From NCBI RefSeq assembly GCF_018861755.1, contig NZ_JAHLEF010000008.1:114362-178361 (forward strand): a stretch of DNA of 64,000 bases, written 5' to 3'. Both the position numbers and the translations under genes were made by a program. Source of the DNA: Clostridium sp. CF012. Its GTDB lineage: Bacteria > Bacillota > Clostridia > Clostridiales > Clostridiaceae. The notes under the pieces were generated by a model, which searched no databases, was not told the origin of the DNA, and was given only the letters and a program-made list of their open reading frames with translations. Shown here piece after piece: positions 30,699-40,372 of this stretch (positions are counted from its first letter, which is position 1; every line of letters starts with the position of its first letter).

Positions 30699-31367
30699 AT
30701 GCCTATTTATAGATTATCAAATGATTTAGTATTTCCTGACCCATCTCTTTCAGAGGACGATGGTCTTTTAGCCCTAGAAGGAGACCTATCTCCCGAGAGA
30801 TTACTTCTTGCCTACTCAAATGGAATATTTCCATGGTTTTCAGAGGAGGAGCCCATACTTTGGTGGTCACCAAATCCAAGATTCGTTCTTTATCCAAAGG
30901 ATATTAAAATTTCTAAATCTATGAAAAAAATACTTAAAAAGAATACCTATAGAGTTTCCTTTGATACTTGTTTTAGAGACGTTATATCCAATTGTTCTAA
31001 TATGAGAAAAGAAGAAGGCACATGGATTACAAATGAAATGATTGAAGCTTACTGCAAGCTACATGAACTTGGCCTCGCTCATTCTGTAGAGGCCTGGTAT
31101 GAAGATAAACTGGTTGGCGGATTATACGGCGTAAGTATTGGTAAATGTTTTTTTGGTGAATCCATGTTTTCAACTATGGATAATGCCTCAAAGTCGGCAT
31201 TTATTACTCTTACCAAGGTACTCGCGGAAAAGGGTTTTGTTTTAATTGACTGCCAAGTTCATACAAATCATTTGGAAAGTTTAGGTGCAGTTTATATTTC
31301 TAGAGAAGACTTTTTACAAGTGGTACAAAGGGGAATTTTAATAGAACCTTTGAAATTGCACTTTTAG
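30699..31367 (+). CDS. aat: Leucyl/phenylalanyl-tRNA-protein transferase
   Basis: Transfers Leu or Phe from tRNA to proteins with N-terminal Lys/Arg, feeding the bacterial N-end rule (ClpS-ClpAP) route. 222 residues, full family length. [41 protein letters not shown] block and a SMFS segment ([15 protein letters not shown]) are hallmark motifs. ATG follows GAAAGGAGTGTATT. Best known from Gram-negative bacteria, so its presence in a Clostridium is notable. Monocistronic by appearance. Confidence 0.93.
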   Translation: MPIYRLSNDLVFPDPSLSEDDGLLALEGDLSPERLLLAYSNGIFPWFSEEEPILWWSPNPRFVLYPKDIKISKSMKKILKKNTYRVSFDTCFRDVISNCSNMRKEEGTWITNEMIEAYCKLHELGLAHSVEAWYEDKLVGGLYGVSIGKCFFGESMFSTMDNASKSAFITLTKVLAEKGFVLIDCQVHTNHLESLGAVYISREDFLQVVQRGILIEPLKLHF

Positions 31368-31400
31368 TTAAATAATTCCTTATATTATTCAATAATTATA

Positions 31401-31429
31401 TTGACGTTTTGATTATTTTGTCTAATAAT
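31401..31429 (+). promoter_or_regulatory. Promoter of the chemoreceptor/binding-protein fusion
   Basis: TTGACG, then a 16-17-base spacer, then TAATAAT, about 50 bases upstream of the start codon. Confidence 0.55.
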
Positions 31430-31480
31430 GTATATATCTGATTATTTCAAAAAACTTTTTTTACTATTAGGGGGATTAGA

Positions 31481-33949
31481 ATGTTAAAATGGAAGCTACG
31501 AAAATCAAGCTCTAGTGAAACAGCTATAGAAAATAACATAATAAATGATAAAATGGAGTGTCTACCATCTCAAAATAAACTTGCAGTTTTGAAACATAAT
31601 CAAAAATGTATTGTTAATAAATTAAGTAACAAAATTGATGAAACCGGTTTTGCTACAGAAAATTTAATTGGTATTACCGACAATATTAATCAATATGTGG
31701 AAGTGCAGATGAGTTCCATTGACAAATTGGTAAATGAAATCACTAATTATTCTGCATTAGCGGAGGAAGTGCTAGCAAGCACTGAGAATTCAAAGCAAAT
31801 AGCGGAACAAACAATGGAAATAGCAGAAGAAGGCCGTAAGGCCGTAGATAATTCTATTAAAGCCATGAGTGAAATAGAATCTTCTGTAAGCGACGCAAAG
31901 TCTGTTGTCATGGATCTTAACACAAAGTCTGCACATATTAATGAGATGCTTAATGTTATTAAAGATATAGCTAATCATACAAACCTGCTTTCTTTAAATG
32001 CTTCTATCGAGGCAGCAAGAGCTGGAGAGGCTGGTAGAGGTTTTACTGTAGTAGCTCAAGAAGTTAAAAAATTAGCAGAAAGAAGTGTGGAGTCTGCTGG
32101 ATTTATTTCAAAGACCATAAATGAAATAAATGATAGTATCGCTCATACAATTGCTGCTATGGATAAGACTACTGATAAAGTAAAGGAAGGAAGTGACATA
32201 GCGCAAAATACTATGTCTGTTTTCCAAAATATTATTAATGCAGTACAAACTAGCACTGATGTAACTGCAGAAATAAATATAGCACTAGTAAGTCAAACAG
32301 AAAATTTAGAAAGTGTTATAAGCTCTACAGAAGAAATGAATCACACCTCCGAGAAATTATTATCAGTTGTAGAATCTGCTTCGTTAAATACACAATATAC
32401 AAAGACTTCTCTTAATATTCTATGGGAGGTTTCAGAGGATTTAAAATATATATCCGATAAATTGCTCCAAGAAATTCCTGCAACTACTAAAGAGGACTCT
32501 ATTTTAAGAACCTGTCTGCATGGTGTACCACTTGGATTTGATCCAGCCCTTGCCATTGATCAAGAAAGTGGGCAAGTAATTGTAAATGCACATGCGGCAC
32601 TACTCAGCATTGGTTCTTCTGGTGATGTTTCTCCAGGCATAGCAAAAAGCTGGTATGTAGAAGAAGATCATTTAACTTGGGTTTTTAATTTAAGAAAAGG
32701 TGTAAAGTTTCAAAATGGACGTGACCTAACAGCTACTGATATTAAATATTCCTATGAAAGGATTTTAAGCCCTGCATTGAAATCACCAAATAGTTGGTTT
32801 CTTGAAAACATAGAAGGTGCTACTGAATATCTTCAAGGGCGTGTTAAAGAAGTTGTTGGAATAAGAGTATTAGATAAATATAGAATTTCTCTAAAGCTTA
32901 CAGTTCCCTACACTGGGTTTTTATTGAATCTTGGACAATATTGTTGTTCTATTATAGCAAATGAAGAAATTTTAAAGGGCAAGATTGTTGGTTGTGGTCC
33001 CTTTATTTTAGAAGATGTAAAACCTGATGGTTGTACTCTTACAGCATTTAAGGATTACTTTGGTGGTGCTCCTTATGCAGACAAAATCAACATTGAGTTT
33101 AACCCTGAAAATCCTGCAGAAAAGTTTTTAAATAAAGATTATAATTTTATTACAGTAGACAATAAACCCCTTATGGAAAGTTTGAAAAATTCAGAATCCT
33201 CCTCAATCAATATGAAGGATGTTATGGGAACTTATTATGCTGGCTTCAATTTAAAAAGTAATTCTCCACTGATTCAAGATGAACAAATAAGAAGGGCATT
33301 AAATCATGCTATTGACAGAAAAAGAATTATCAAAGAAGTTTTAGGTGGCATGGCCATAGAATCAAAGGGTCCTTTCCCACCTAGCATAATAGATAATAAG
33401 TATTTACCAGCTTTTGATTACAATCCTACTATGGTTAAGGATTTAATAGCTAAAAAAAGATTAGGATCTTCGCTAAAACTTAAATTACTAATGAGAGATG
33501 GAAGTCCTGATACTGTATTTAATAAAATTGCACAATACATCCTTGAAGACTTAAAGAAAGTAGGAATTGAGTGTAATGTTGAAAAGGTGGCCTCTGATAA
33601 GTATTTTGCGAGTATACCTCATAGTGATTTATTTATAAGTAGATGGATTGCCGATACTGGTGACGCTGATAATTTCCTTCAACCTAATTTTAATCATACA
33701 AATTATACGGATTTTACAGGATATAAAAATGATGACGTACTAGAAATGATGAATAGTGCTAAAGAAATATTAAATCCAGTTAAGCGAACTAAGGTGTATG
33801 AAGATATTCAAAAGGAAATTATTAATGAAAGTCCATGGATTTTCTTATATCATCCTCAAGTAGGTGTAGCTACTAATGCTGGTATATTAGGCGCAAGACT
33901 AAATCCTCTAGGAATTGTAAGATTTGAAGATATTGTTGTAGAGCAATAA
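31481..33949 (+). CDS. Soluble methyl-accepting chemotaxis domain fused to a peptide-type ABC solute-binding domain
   Basis: 822 residues with an unusual order. Residues about 45-330 form an MCP signalling coiled coil with the canonical hairpin tip ([16 protein letters not shown] near 173-188, then EVKKLAERS). Residues about 340-822 are a family-5 (OppA/DppA-like) solute-binding domain, with [26 protein letters not shown] and [10 protein letters not shown]. There is no signal peptide and no membrane segment, so as written the whole protein is cytoplasmic. A likely reading is a soluble receptor sensing an internal peptide or similar ligand and signalling to CheA. No chemotaxis or transporter genes are adjacent. 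The frame is continuous. Confidence 0.9.
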   Translation: MLKWKLRKSSSSETAIENNIINDKMECLPSQNKLAVLKHNQKCIVNKLSNKIDETGFATENLIGITDNINQYVEVQMSSIDKLVNEITNYSALAEEVLASTENSKQIAEQTMEIAEEGRKAVDNSIKAMSEIESSVSDAKSVVMDLNTKSAHINEMLNVIKDIANHTNLLSLNASIEAARAGEAGRGFTVVAQEVKKLAERSVESAGFISKTINEINDSIAHTIAAMDKTTDKVKEGSDIAQNTMSVFQNIINAVQTSTDVTAEINIALVSQTENLESVISSTEEMNHTSEKLLSVVESASLNTQYTKTSLNILWEVSEDLKYISDKLLQEIPATTKEDSILRTCLHGVPLGFDPALAIDQESGQVIVNAHAALLSIGSSGDVSPGIAKSWYVEEDHLTWVFNLRKGVKFQNGRDLTATDIKYSYERILSPALKSPNSWFLENIEGATEYLQGRVKEVVGIRVLDKYRISLKLTVPYTGFLLNLGQYCCSIIANEEILKGKIVGCGPFILEDVKPDGCTLTAFKDYFGGAPYADKINIEFNPENPAEKFLNKDYNFITVDNKPLMESLKNSESSSINMKDVMGTYYAGFNLKSNSPLIQDEQIRRALNHAIDRKRIIKEVLGGMAIESKGPFPPSIIDNKYLPAFDYNPTMVKDLIAKKRLGSSLKLKLLMRDGSPDTVFNKIAQYILEDLKKVGIECNVEKVASDKYFASIPHSDLFISRWIADTGDADNFLQPNFNHTNYTDFTGYKNDDVLEMMNSAKEILNPVKRTKVYEDIQKEIINESPWIFLYHPQVGVATNAGILGARLNPLGIVRFEDIVVEQ

Positions 33950-33970
33950 ACCTAGCTATAGATAAAAAAC

Positions 33971-34006
33971 AAATCAGCCTAAAGATATAAATCTTTAGGC
34001 TGATTT
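33971..34006. terminator. Bidirectional terminator between the receptor fusion and rubredoxin
   Basis: 16-bp perfect hairpin (AAATCAGCCTAAAGAT and complement, four-base loop) between convergent genes. Confidence 0.85.
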
Positions 34007-34016
34007 AATTATATTA

Positions 34017-34178
34017 CTATTCTACTTTTTCGAACTCTGATTTACTAACTCCACATAGTGGGCAAACCCAATCTTCAGGTATATCTGAAAACTTAGTTCC
34101 TGGGTTAATTCCACCATCATCATCCCCTACTGCTGGGTCATAAATGTAACCGCACACTGTACAAACATATTTATCCAT
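34017..34178 (-). CDS. Rubredoxin
   Basis: 53-residue one-iron electron carrier. The four iron-binding cysteines are in CTVCGY (C6, C9) and CPLCGV (C39, C42), with YDPAVGD and PEDWVCP between, all classical. ATG 34178 follows AGGAGGCTGTTT. In clostridia it passes electrons to flavodiiron proteins, rubrerythrins and related O2 or peroxide reductases; a flavodiiron gene is present at 54586-55818. Monocistronic. Confidence 0.97.
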   Translation of the reverse strand: MDKYVCTVCGYIYDPAVGDDDGGINPGTKFSDIPEDWVCPLCGVSKSEFEKVE

Positions 34179-34466
34179 AAACAGCCTCCTTAAAATTTAT
34201 TAATAAGATTACATTTCAGTTGCTTATGTAGAAATAAACATGATTTATCCTCATACACTTTCTAATAACTGAAACTTATGGTTATGTTACCATATCTCGT
34301 ATGGATTAACAATGCTTCTTTTTCTTGATAGTGAATATTAAGTAAAATATTCAATTATTGATCAGTGAAAATTATTATTTATCAGTACTCTACTTTATGA
34401 AGATTGAAGATTTCAGCACAAATAGCAAGTCCAAGTCATGCTCCATTATTGGGTAAGAATCTAAAA

Positions 34467-34521
34467 CTTTACAACAACTTTACATTTATGATAATCTTCT
34501 CATATATAAATAGTTTATAAT
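34467..34521 (+). promoter_or_regulatory. Direct-repeat box and -10 upstream of the two-component operon
   Basis: CTTTACA-N4-CTTTACA (34467-34484, 11-base period), then exactly 31 bases, then TATAAT (34516-34521). No good -35 is present, which fits an activator-dependent OmpR/PhoP-type promoter. The identical arrangement occurs at 37551-37605. Confidence 0.65.
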
Positions 34522-34591
34522 TAAAAATGCTAATTATTTATATTAATAGCTTTGAATAAATATAGCAATAATATTACTGGAGGCGATATGT

Positions 34592-35248
34592 TTGAAACAA
34601 AAGATTCTAATAGTAGAAGATGATTTAGCAATATCAAACTTAATCAGATTAAATTTAAATATAGCAAATTATGAAACTAAAGAAGTTTATGATGGCTTAG
34701 AAGCAATTAATATAATTGAAAATGAACCTTTTGATTTAATACTACTGGATGTTATGCTTCCAAGTGCTGATGGTTTTACTATAATGGATAAAATAAGATA
34801 CTTAGATATTCCTGTTATATTTCTTACCGCTAAAAACTCAGTTATTGATAAAGTAACTGGATTAAAATCAGGAGCAGAAGATTATATTGTAAAGCCCTTT
34901 GAGTCTCTAGAACTGTTAGCAAGAATTGAAACTGTTCTTAGAAGATATGGAAAAGCTAATGACGCTTTGGAATTTAAAGATATTAAAATATATTTAAAAG
35001 AGAGAATAGTAAAAAAGAGTGGTCAAATAGTTGATTTAACTCTTAAGGAATTTGAGCTATTATGTATATTAGTGAAAAATAAAAATATAGCCTTAACTAG
35101 AGATACACTGTTAGAAAAAGTATGGAAATTTGATTACTTTGGAGGAACTAGGACTGTTGATATGCACATAGGTTCAATTAGAAAAAAATTAGACCTAAAT
35201 GATAATATTAAGACGGTTTATAAAATTGGATATAGGTTGGAGGAATAA
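34592..35248 (+). CDS. OmpR/PhoB-family response regulator
   Basis: 218 residues: receiver domain (phospho-acceptor Asp53 in LILLDVMLP, with Asp10/Asp11 and a lysine in YIVKPF) and a C-terminal winged-helix DNA-binding domain ending RTVDMHIGSIRKKL...TVYKIGYRL. The start is TTG 34592 after CTGGAGGCG; a nearby ATG at 34588 is out of frame. It is three bases before its kinase gene. The direct repeats at 34467 and 37551 are the natural candidates for its binding sites. Confidence 0.94.
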   Translation: MKQKILIVEDDLAISNLIRLNLNIANYETKEVYDGLEAINIIENEPFDLILLDVMLPSADGFTIMDKIRYLDIPVIFLTAKNSVIDKVTGLKSGAEDYIVKPFESLELLARIETVLRRYGKANDALEFKDIKIYLKERIVKKSGQIVDLTLKEFELLCILVKNKNIALTRDTLLEKVWKFDYFGGTRTVDMHIGSIRKKLDLNDNIKTVYKIGYRLEE

Positions 35249-35251
35249 TAG

Positions 35252-36700
35252 ATGAAATTTTGGCAAAGAGTATATATTTTATTTTTGACTTTATTTATTT
35301 TAACATTTAACTTTGCAGGAATTTTAATAATAGAAAAGATTCATAACGAAACATTAAAAAGAGAAGTAGATAGATGTTTAAGTGAGCATTTAAGTATTTA
35401 TTCAGGGGTGAGTTTAAGTATTCCTGTGTACGGCACTTTAAGAAGGTATTCCCGTAATATCAGCTCTGATGATGAAATTTTATCTAATGCCATCAATGAT
35501 TATTATAAAGAATACAATGATAAAAATGTTTATGTAGAGATTTTAGATGCAAAAAATAAGAGTGTATTTAGTAATATAAATTTTAAAATGCCTTCTAAAA
35601 GAGAAGAAATCAAATCACTTCAACCAGATAAAAGACAATATATAATAAAGGATATAGATGATAAATCCTATATATTCATATCAAACTTGATAAATATAAA
35701 CAATAAATCCTATAAATTTACTTATTCACGAAATATATCAGGAATTTATGAAGGAAGAAAAAATCAGTATGTTTTCTTTTTTAAACTGGACGTAGCAGTA
35801 TCTTTAGTTTTCATGGTGTTTATGTATTTCGCAAGTAAATATATAACAAAACCAATCCTGAATCTTATAGGAGCTACTAAAAGAATAGTTAAAGGAAACT
35901 TTTCAGAAAAGGTAGCAATAAAATCTAGGGATGAATTTGCTGAGCTGGCAGAGAATTTCAATATAATGGCTGAGGTTGTTGATGAAAAAATAAATGAATT
36001 AGAAAGAAATAATAGTGAAAAACAGAGGTTTATCGATAACTTGGCCCATGAATTAAAAACACCATTAACTTCTATAATAGGGTATGCAAATTTACTTCGT
36101 ACCACCAAATATAACGAGGAAATTTTCATAGACGGTCTTGGTTATATATACAGAGAAGGAAAGCGTTTAGAGGAATTATCTTTTAGGCTAATGGACTTAA
36201 TACTATTAAGAAAAGAAGAGTTTAAGCTACAAAATGAAAGCATAAAAAACATTGCTCTTGAAGTAAAAGGGTCATTGCTTCCAAAACTCATTGAAAAAAA
36301 CATAAACTTAGTAATAGAGGATAATGATTTTGAAATGATGATGCAACGTGATTTAATGAAGGTATTACTATCCAATCTTATAGACAATGCTATAAAAGCT
36401 TCCAAGGTTAAATCAGAAATTAACATTGGTATTAACAAATATAAATATGAAGTTGAAATAAAAGATCATGGCATAGGGATTGCTAAGGATCATATAGATA
36501 AGATCTTTGAACCCTTCTATATGGTTGATAAAGCAAGAACTAGGGCAAGTAATGGTGCCGGATTAGGTTTATCAATATGTAAAAAGATATTGGATATTCA
36601 TAGTGGATGCTTTGTAGTTGAAAGTGAAATAGATAAGGGAACATCAATTAAATTAATATTTAATAATTGTAAAGGTGGTGACTCCTTCAATGAAGCATAA
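35252..36700 (+). CDS. Sensor histidine kinase
   Basis: 482 residues: membrane segment (about 7-27), extracytoplasmic sensor region (28-175), second membrane segment (179-197), HAMP domain, HisKA with His266 in NLAHELKTPLTSIIGY, and an HATPase domain with N-box, DHGIGI and GAGLGLSIC boxes. Partner of the preceding response regulator. The signal is unknown; the neighbouring wall genes suggest envelope status. Its 3' end overlaps the lipoprotein start. Confidence 0.94.
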   Translation: MKFWQRVYILFLTLFILTFNFAGILIIEKIHNETLKREVDRCLSEHLSIYSGVSLSIPVYGTLRRYSRNISSDDEILSNAINDYYKEYNDKNVYVEILDAKNKSVFSNINFKMPSKREEIKSLQPDKRQYIIKDIDDKSYIFISNLININNKSYKFTYSRNISGIYEGRKNQYVFFFKLDVAVSLVFMVFMYFASKYITKPILNLIGATKRIVKGNFSEKVAIKSRDEFAELAENFNIMAEVVDEKINELERNNSEKQRFIDNLAHELKTPLTSIIGYANLLRTTKYNEEIFIDGLGYIYREGKRLEELSFRLMDLILLRKEEFKLQNESIKNIALEVKGSLLPKLIEKNINLVIEDNDFEMMMQRDLMKVLLSNLIDNAIKASKVKSEINIGINKYKYEVEIKDHGIGIAKDHIDKIFEPFYMVDKARTRASNGAGLGLSICKKILDIHSGCFVVESEIDKGTSIKLIFNNCKGGDSFNEA

Positions 36701-37454
36701 AATAATACTTCTCATATTATTGATTTCGAGTATTTTTTTAACTTCCTGTGGTGATTTTAGTAACATAAAAAAAAATCAACTGGTAGTTGTAAAGCTTGAT
36801 AAAAATACTATATCTACTTCAGATGTTGCGAATGGGAAAAAAATCTTAACAGATGAAGGAGCAAAATTAAAAGCTCTAGAAATTTTAGAAAAATATTTTA
36901 ATGTGAAACTTTACCTGACAGAGGTTGGGAGTGACGTTCAGTTCATTAATTCATCAATGTTAAAAAAAGAGTTAGGGCCGATAAATCCAAGTAGTTATTC
37001 AAAAACGCAATTGGAATATAGTAAATCTGTGTTAGAAAACGGTTTTTATGCGGTAGACTTTTTTACAAGAGTAGAAAAGCAAGCACAAGATACAAATTAC
37101 GCATACTTTTCTATGAAAATAGATTCAAAAACAGGAGAATGTATATATTTTAGCAGTTATGATACTAAGGTTATATCTTCTTCAAACAGTAGTATTGATA
37201 TAATTGATATAAACGAAGCAAAAAAAATAGCAAAAGAATTTATTCTAAAAAATAATATTGGTAATATTAAAAATATAAAGTTAGTTAATCAAAATCCGAA
37301 AAGCGTAAAATCGGAAGTTGGATACAGTTTACTATACGAGGATGCTGACGTAGCTAGTAATAAAGTAATGATTGTTATTGATGGAAGCACTAAAAAAATA
37401 TACAGTTTCTCAATAGGAGTAATGGAGGTAATTCAATCTAATCCTAGTTGGTAA
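36690..37454 (+). CDS. Lipoprotein of unknown function, co-operonic with a two-component system
   Basis: 254 residues from ATG 36690 inside the end of the kinase gene; GTG codons at 36675 and 36678 are in-frame alternatives. The signal sequence HKIILLILLISSIFLTSC ends in a clear lipobox cysteine (LTSC), so the protein should be lipid-anchored outside the membrane. The rest has no recognised catalytic motif; the C-terminal half has a beta-rich, PepSY-like look. A role as accessory sensor or modulator of the kinase is inferred from the overlap only. Confidence 0.75.
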   Translation: MKHKIILLILLISSIFLTSCGDFSNIKKNQLVVVKLDKNTISTSDVANGKKILTDEGAKLKALEILEKYFNVKLYLTEVGSDVQFINSSMLKKELGPINPSSYSKTQLEYSKSVLENGFYAVDFFTRVEKQAQDTNYAYFSMKIDSKTGECIYFSSYDTKVISSSNSSIDIIDINEAKKIAKEFILKNNIGNIKNIKLVNQNPKSVKSEVGYSLLYEDADVASNKVMIVIDGSTKKIYSFSIGVMEVIQSNPSW

Positions 37455-37482
37455 AAGAATAAACAAATGGAAGAAAATTATA

Positions 37483-37531
37483 ATACTCACTTTTAACAAA
37501 ATCTTATTTTGTTAAAAGTGAGTATTTTTTT
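37483..37531 (+). terminator. Terminator of the two-component/lipoprotein operon
   Basis: Perfect 20-bp hairpin with a three-base loop followed directly by TTTTTT, 29 bases after the lipoprotein stop. Confidence 0.92.
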
Positions 37532-37550
37532 AGAACTAGATAATTCTTTT

Positions 37551-37605
37551 CTTTACATATACTTTACAACTATTAAAAACTTCTGATATATTCTCCTATT
37601 ATAAT
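37551..37605 (+). promoter_or_regulatory. Second direct-repeat box and -10, upstream of the wall-enzyme genes
   Basis: CTTTACA-N4-CTTTACA (37551-37568), then 31 bases, then TATAAT (37600-37605). Repeat sequence, repeat spacing and distance to the -10 are the same as upstream of the response regulator. It drives the broken amidase and probably the deacetylase. Confidence 0.65.
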
Positions 37606-37662
37606 TAAATATATCAGATAAACGATAAAAAGCAAAAACAATGTAGAAAGAAGGTGAAAATC

Positions 37663-38013
37663 TTTGAAAAAAATTTGTTGAAAATAAGTATAAAAGCACT
37701 CTTTTTATTCTTATTCATTACAACCTATTAATATTTCTAATTTTACAGTTTGTATTGATGCGGGCCATGGCGGATATGATATCGGTGCTAAAAACTCATC
37801 AAATATTTTTGAAAAGAATGTAACATTAAAAATTGCTCTTAAAGTAGGCGCACTTTTGGAAAGGGACGGAATTAAGGTATTATATACAAGAACTACCGAT
37901 GAAGTATCCTGGACCTCTGATAATAAGCTAGATCTTAGGGCAAGAGTTAAAGTATTAAAATTAATGTTTAAATATAACAAAGGAGATAAAAATTATGAGA
38001 AGAAAGAGGAATA
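37663..38013 (+). pseudogene. N-acetylmuramoyl-L-alanine amidase (Amidase_3), frameshifted and truncated
   Basis: A ribosome binding site AGAAGGTG precedes a signal-peptide-like stretch (ISIKALFLFLFITT). A frameshift near 37725 then leads to an intact Amidase_3 N-terminus: VCIDAGHGGYDIGAK with the first zinc histidine, then the zinc-glutamate segment EKNVTLKIALKVG and LYTRTTDE. The match stops at LRARVKVLK, and the rest of the roughly 180-residue domain is missing. The frame ends at 38013 inside the next gene. It cannot give an active enzyme. Confidence 0.8.
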
Positions 38014-38909
38014 AATTTAATACAATAAGAAACACTGTAATTATAGTATTTTTTATTGTATTATGCAGTTTAGTTTTTACAGGCTATACATATTTTTCTA
38101 AAGCGGATGTTCAAGCCAAGGAAAATCAGGTATTACAGGCTAAGGCACAGGAAATAAAGGAAAAAGCTAAAGAATATAAGAAAGCTAAAGATTTAAGTAC
38201 TAAAGCCAATGATACTTCACATGTTGATGCTTATGATATACAAAAAATATCGGCTATAGCTGACTACAAAGGAGAGAAAGATGGTAAAAAAATAGCATTT
38301 CTTACTTTTGATGATGGTCCGTCTACTACTGTAACACCCCAAATATTAGATGTATTGAAAAATAATAACATAAAAGCAACCTTCTTTACTGTTGGAAAAC
38401 TTATAGAATCTAATAATTCAAGTAAGGATCTTATAAAAAGAATCTTCGAAGAAGGACATGCTATAGGAAATCATAGTTATAGTCATGAAATGAAAAGACT
38501 ATATCCTCATAACAAACTTGATGTAAATGCTTTTATGACTGAACTCGAAAAAAATAACAATATCTTAAAAGATATTTTAGGACAAGCTTTTAATGCCCGA
38601 GCAATAAGAATGCCAGGTGGTTATATGTCTAGATTGTATTACAAGGATCCTAGTTTGATTGAATTGAATGCTAAGTTAAAAGAAAAAGACCTGTATAGTA
38701 TAGATTGGAATGCATATATTTTCGATGCTGAGGGTGAAAAGAAAACTGCACCCGAATTAGTAGAGGCATTTAAACAATCTGTAGGTACACAAGAAAAGAT
38801 AGTAGTATTAATGCACGATACCTATGGTAAGGAAGAGACTTCAAAAGCATTACCTGAAATTATAGACTATCTAAAAACAAATGGATATGAATTTAAAATT
38901 ATAAAATAA
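37995..38909 (+). CDS. Membrane-anchored polysaccharide deacetylase (peptidoglycan GlcNAc deacetylase type)
   Basis: 304 residues: N-terminal membrane anchor (about 14-34), a Lys/Ala-rich coiled linker (40-75), then a NodB domain. Catalytic motifs are complete: TFDDGPS (104-110), HSYSHE, RMPGGY, DWNAY and LMHDT. It should remove acetyl groups from wall sugars, which raises lysozyme resistance. ATG follows AAAGGAGATAAAAATT and overlaps the amidase remnant. Transcription is probably from the direct-repeat promoter at 37551-37605. Confidence 0.93.
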   Translation: MRRKRNKFNTIRNTVIIVFFIVLCSLVFTGYTYFSKADVQAKENQVLQAKAQEIKEKAKEYKKAKDLSTKANDTSHVDAYDIQKISAIADYKGEKDGKKIAFLTFDDGPSTTVTPQILDVLKNNNIKATFFTVGKLIESNNSSKDLIKRIFEEGHAIGNHSYSHEMKRLYPHNKLDVNAFMTELEKNNNILKDILGQAFNARAIRMPGGYMSRLYYKDPSLIELNAKLKEKDLYSIDWNAYIFDAEGEKKTAPELVEAFKQSVGTQEKIVVLMHDTYGKEETSKALPEIIDYLKTNGYEFKIIK

Positions 38910-38930
38910 TACCTTCAAATATACAATAAA

Positions 38931-38966
38931 ATAAAGGCTTTAGTTAAACCTACTATAAGCCTTTAT
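38931..38966 (+). terminator. Hairpin after the deacetylase gene
   Basis: ATAAAGGCTT and AAGCCTTTAT with a 16-base loop, 21 bases after the stop. The tail is T/A-mixed, so strength is uncertain. Confidence 0.55.
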
Positions 38967-39027
38967 ATATTTAAATCTGCTGGAAATGCAGGATGTAAAT
39001 CCATGGCTAAGAAAAACAATATAAAAG

Positions 39028-40215
39028 TCAATGATCTTTATAAAAGAATTTATTAACTGATTTTTCCACTCTTCCAAGGGCTTCTTCTAATACACTTCTA
39101 GCACATGCGATATTAATTCTTTGAAACATAGCGCCCTCTATCCCAAATAATATTCCATCATTAAATCCTACTTTAACACTTTTTACAAAAAAATCTTGGA
39201 GCTCCTGTGAGGACATATTGAGTGCTGCGCAGTCAATCCATACAAGATATGTGCCCTCTGGTATTATTACTTTAAGTTTAGGTATACGCTCTTTAATATA
39301 TGCCATTAGGAAATTTAAGTTTTCTTCTAAGTATTGCATTAATTGCTGGAGCCACTCGTCACCTTCATTATAGGCGGCTTCTAACGCTACAGTTGCAAAA
39401 GAGTTTATTTCAGTTGAAGCATTATTCTCTAAAGTGATTTTGTACAAATTCCTTAACTTTTCATTGGGAATAATTATATTTGATACTTGAAGACCTGCCA
39501 TATTAAAAGTCTTACTTGGGGCCGTACATATAACAGAGTTCTCAGCAAATTCTTTTGATATGGAAGCAAATACAGTATGCTCATTTCCCTTGTAAATAAG
39601 ATCAAAATGAATTTCATCAGATATTACAAGGATATTGTTATCTATACATATTTGTCCAAGTTCTATAAGTTCCGATCTAGACCATACTCTGCCTACAGGA
39701 TTATGTGGATTACATAATATAAGCATTTTTGTTCTATTAGTGATTTTTTCCTTTAAATCTTCAAAATCCATTTTATAACAGCCTTTTTCATAAATTAGTG
39801 GATTTTCAACAATTATACAACCATTGTTTTTTACAGAACTATAAAAAGGATGGTAAACTGGTGTTTGGATTATAATTTCATCTCCTGAATTTGCATAAGT
39901 TCTAATTATATAATTTAGAGCGGGGACTATTCCTGGAGTATAAATTATCCATTCTTTTTCTATGTTCCAATTATGCTGCTTATCCATCCAATTAATTACC
40001 GCTTTATAATATGATTCACCTTTTAAAGTGTACCCATATATCTCATGACAAGCCCTCTTCCTTATTGCTTCTGATATAGGTTTTGCTACTTCAAAGTCCA
40101 TGTCTGCTACCCACATTGGGATTACATCACTATCTCCAAATTTTTCTTTAACTATGTCCCACTTAATAGATTCTGTATTAAACCTATTAACAATTTCATT
40201 AAAATCATAAATCAT
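39028..40215 (-). CDS. PatB/MalY-type PLP aminotransferase (cystathionine beta-lyase family)
   Basis: 395 residues of fold-type I. The PLP lysine is in TAPSKTFNMAGLQ, and CNPHNPVGRVWSRSEL and SDEIHFDLIY are the other cofactor motifs. IPMWVADMDFEVAKPI at the start is typical of the PatB/MalY subgroup, which cleaves C-S bonds in cystathionine or cysteine derivatives. Exact substrate not determined. ATG 40215 follows AAGGAGGCTAG. Monocistronic. Confidence 0.92.
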   Translation of the reverse strand: MIYDFNEIVNRFNTESIKWDIVKEKFGDSDVIPMWVADMDFEVAKPISEAIRKRACHEIYGYTLKGESYYKAVINWMDKQHNWNIEKEWIIYTPGIVPALNYIIRTYANSGDEIIIQTPVYHPFYSSVKNNGCIIVENPLIYEKGCYKMDFEDLKEKITNRTKMLILCNPHNPVGRVWSRSELIELGQICIDNNILVISDEIHFDLIYKGNEHTVFASISKEFAENSVICTAPSKTFNMAGLQVSNIIIPNEKLRNLYKITLENNASTEINSFATVALEAAYNEGDEWLQQLMQYLEENLNFLMAYIKERIPKLKVIIPEGTYLVWIDCAALNMSSQELQDFFVKSVKVGFNDGILFGIEGAMFQRINIACARSVLEEALGRVEKSVNKFFYKDH

Positions 40216-40300
40216 TTTCTAGCCTCCTTATTCATTATTCCTTATAAGTACACAATAATTCTTGCTCCTGCTAGCTTTCTATTTATCATTATAACCAAAA

Positions 40301-40343
40301 TATAGGGAAAATGATACAATATAAATGTATCATTCTCCCTATA
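40301..40343. terminator. Hairpin downstream of the 77-residue gene
   Basis: Arms TATAGGGAAAATGATACA and a near-perfect complement (one mismatch) around a seven-base loop, 30 bases after the small gene's stop on the minus strand. Confidence 0.65.
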
Positions 40344-40372
40344 TTAAATCGCTCTTAGTAAATAAATAATTC

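Noticed and set aside
35764..36438. Long minus-strand frames inside the histidine kinase gene
   Set aside because: Mirror frames of a clear histidine kinase with complete motifs; no ribosome sites or recognisable products.
38971..39055. Short plus-strand frame ending in AKKNNIKVNDLYKRIY
   Set aside because: Coding-looking but without start signal and overlapping the end of the convergent aminotransferase gene; too short to support.
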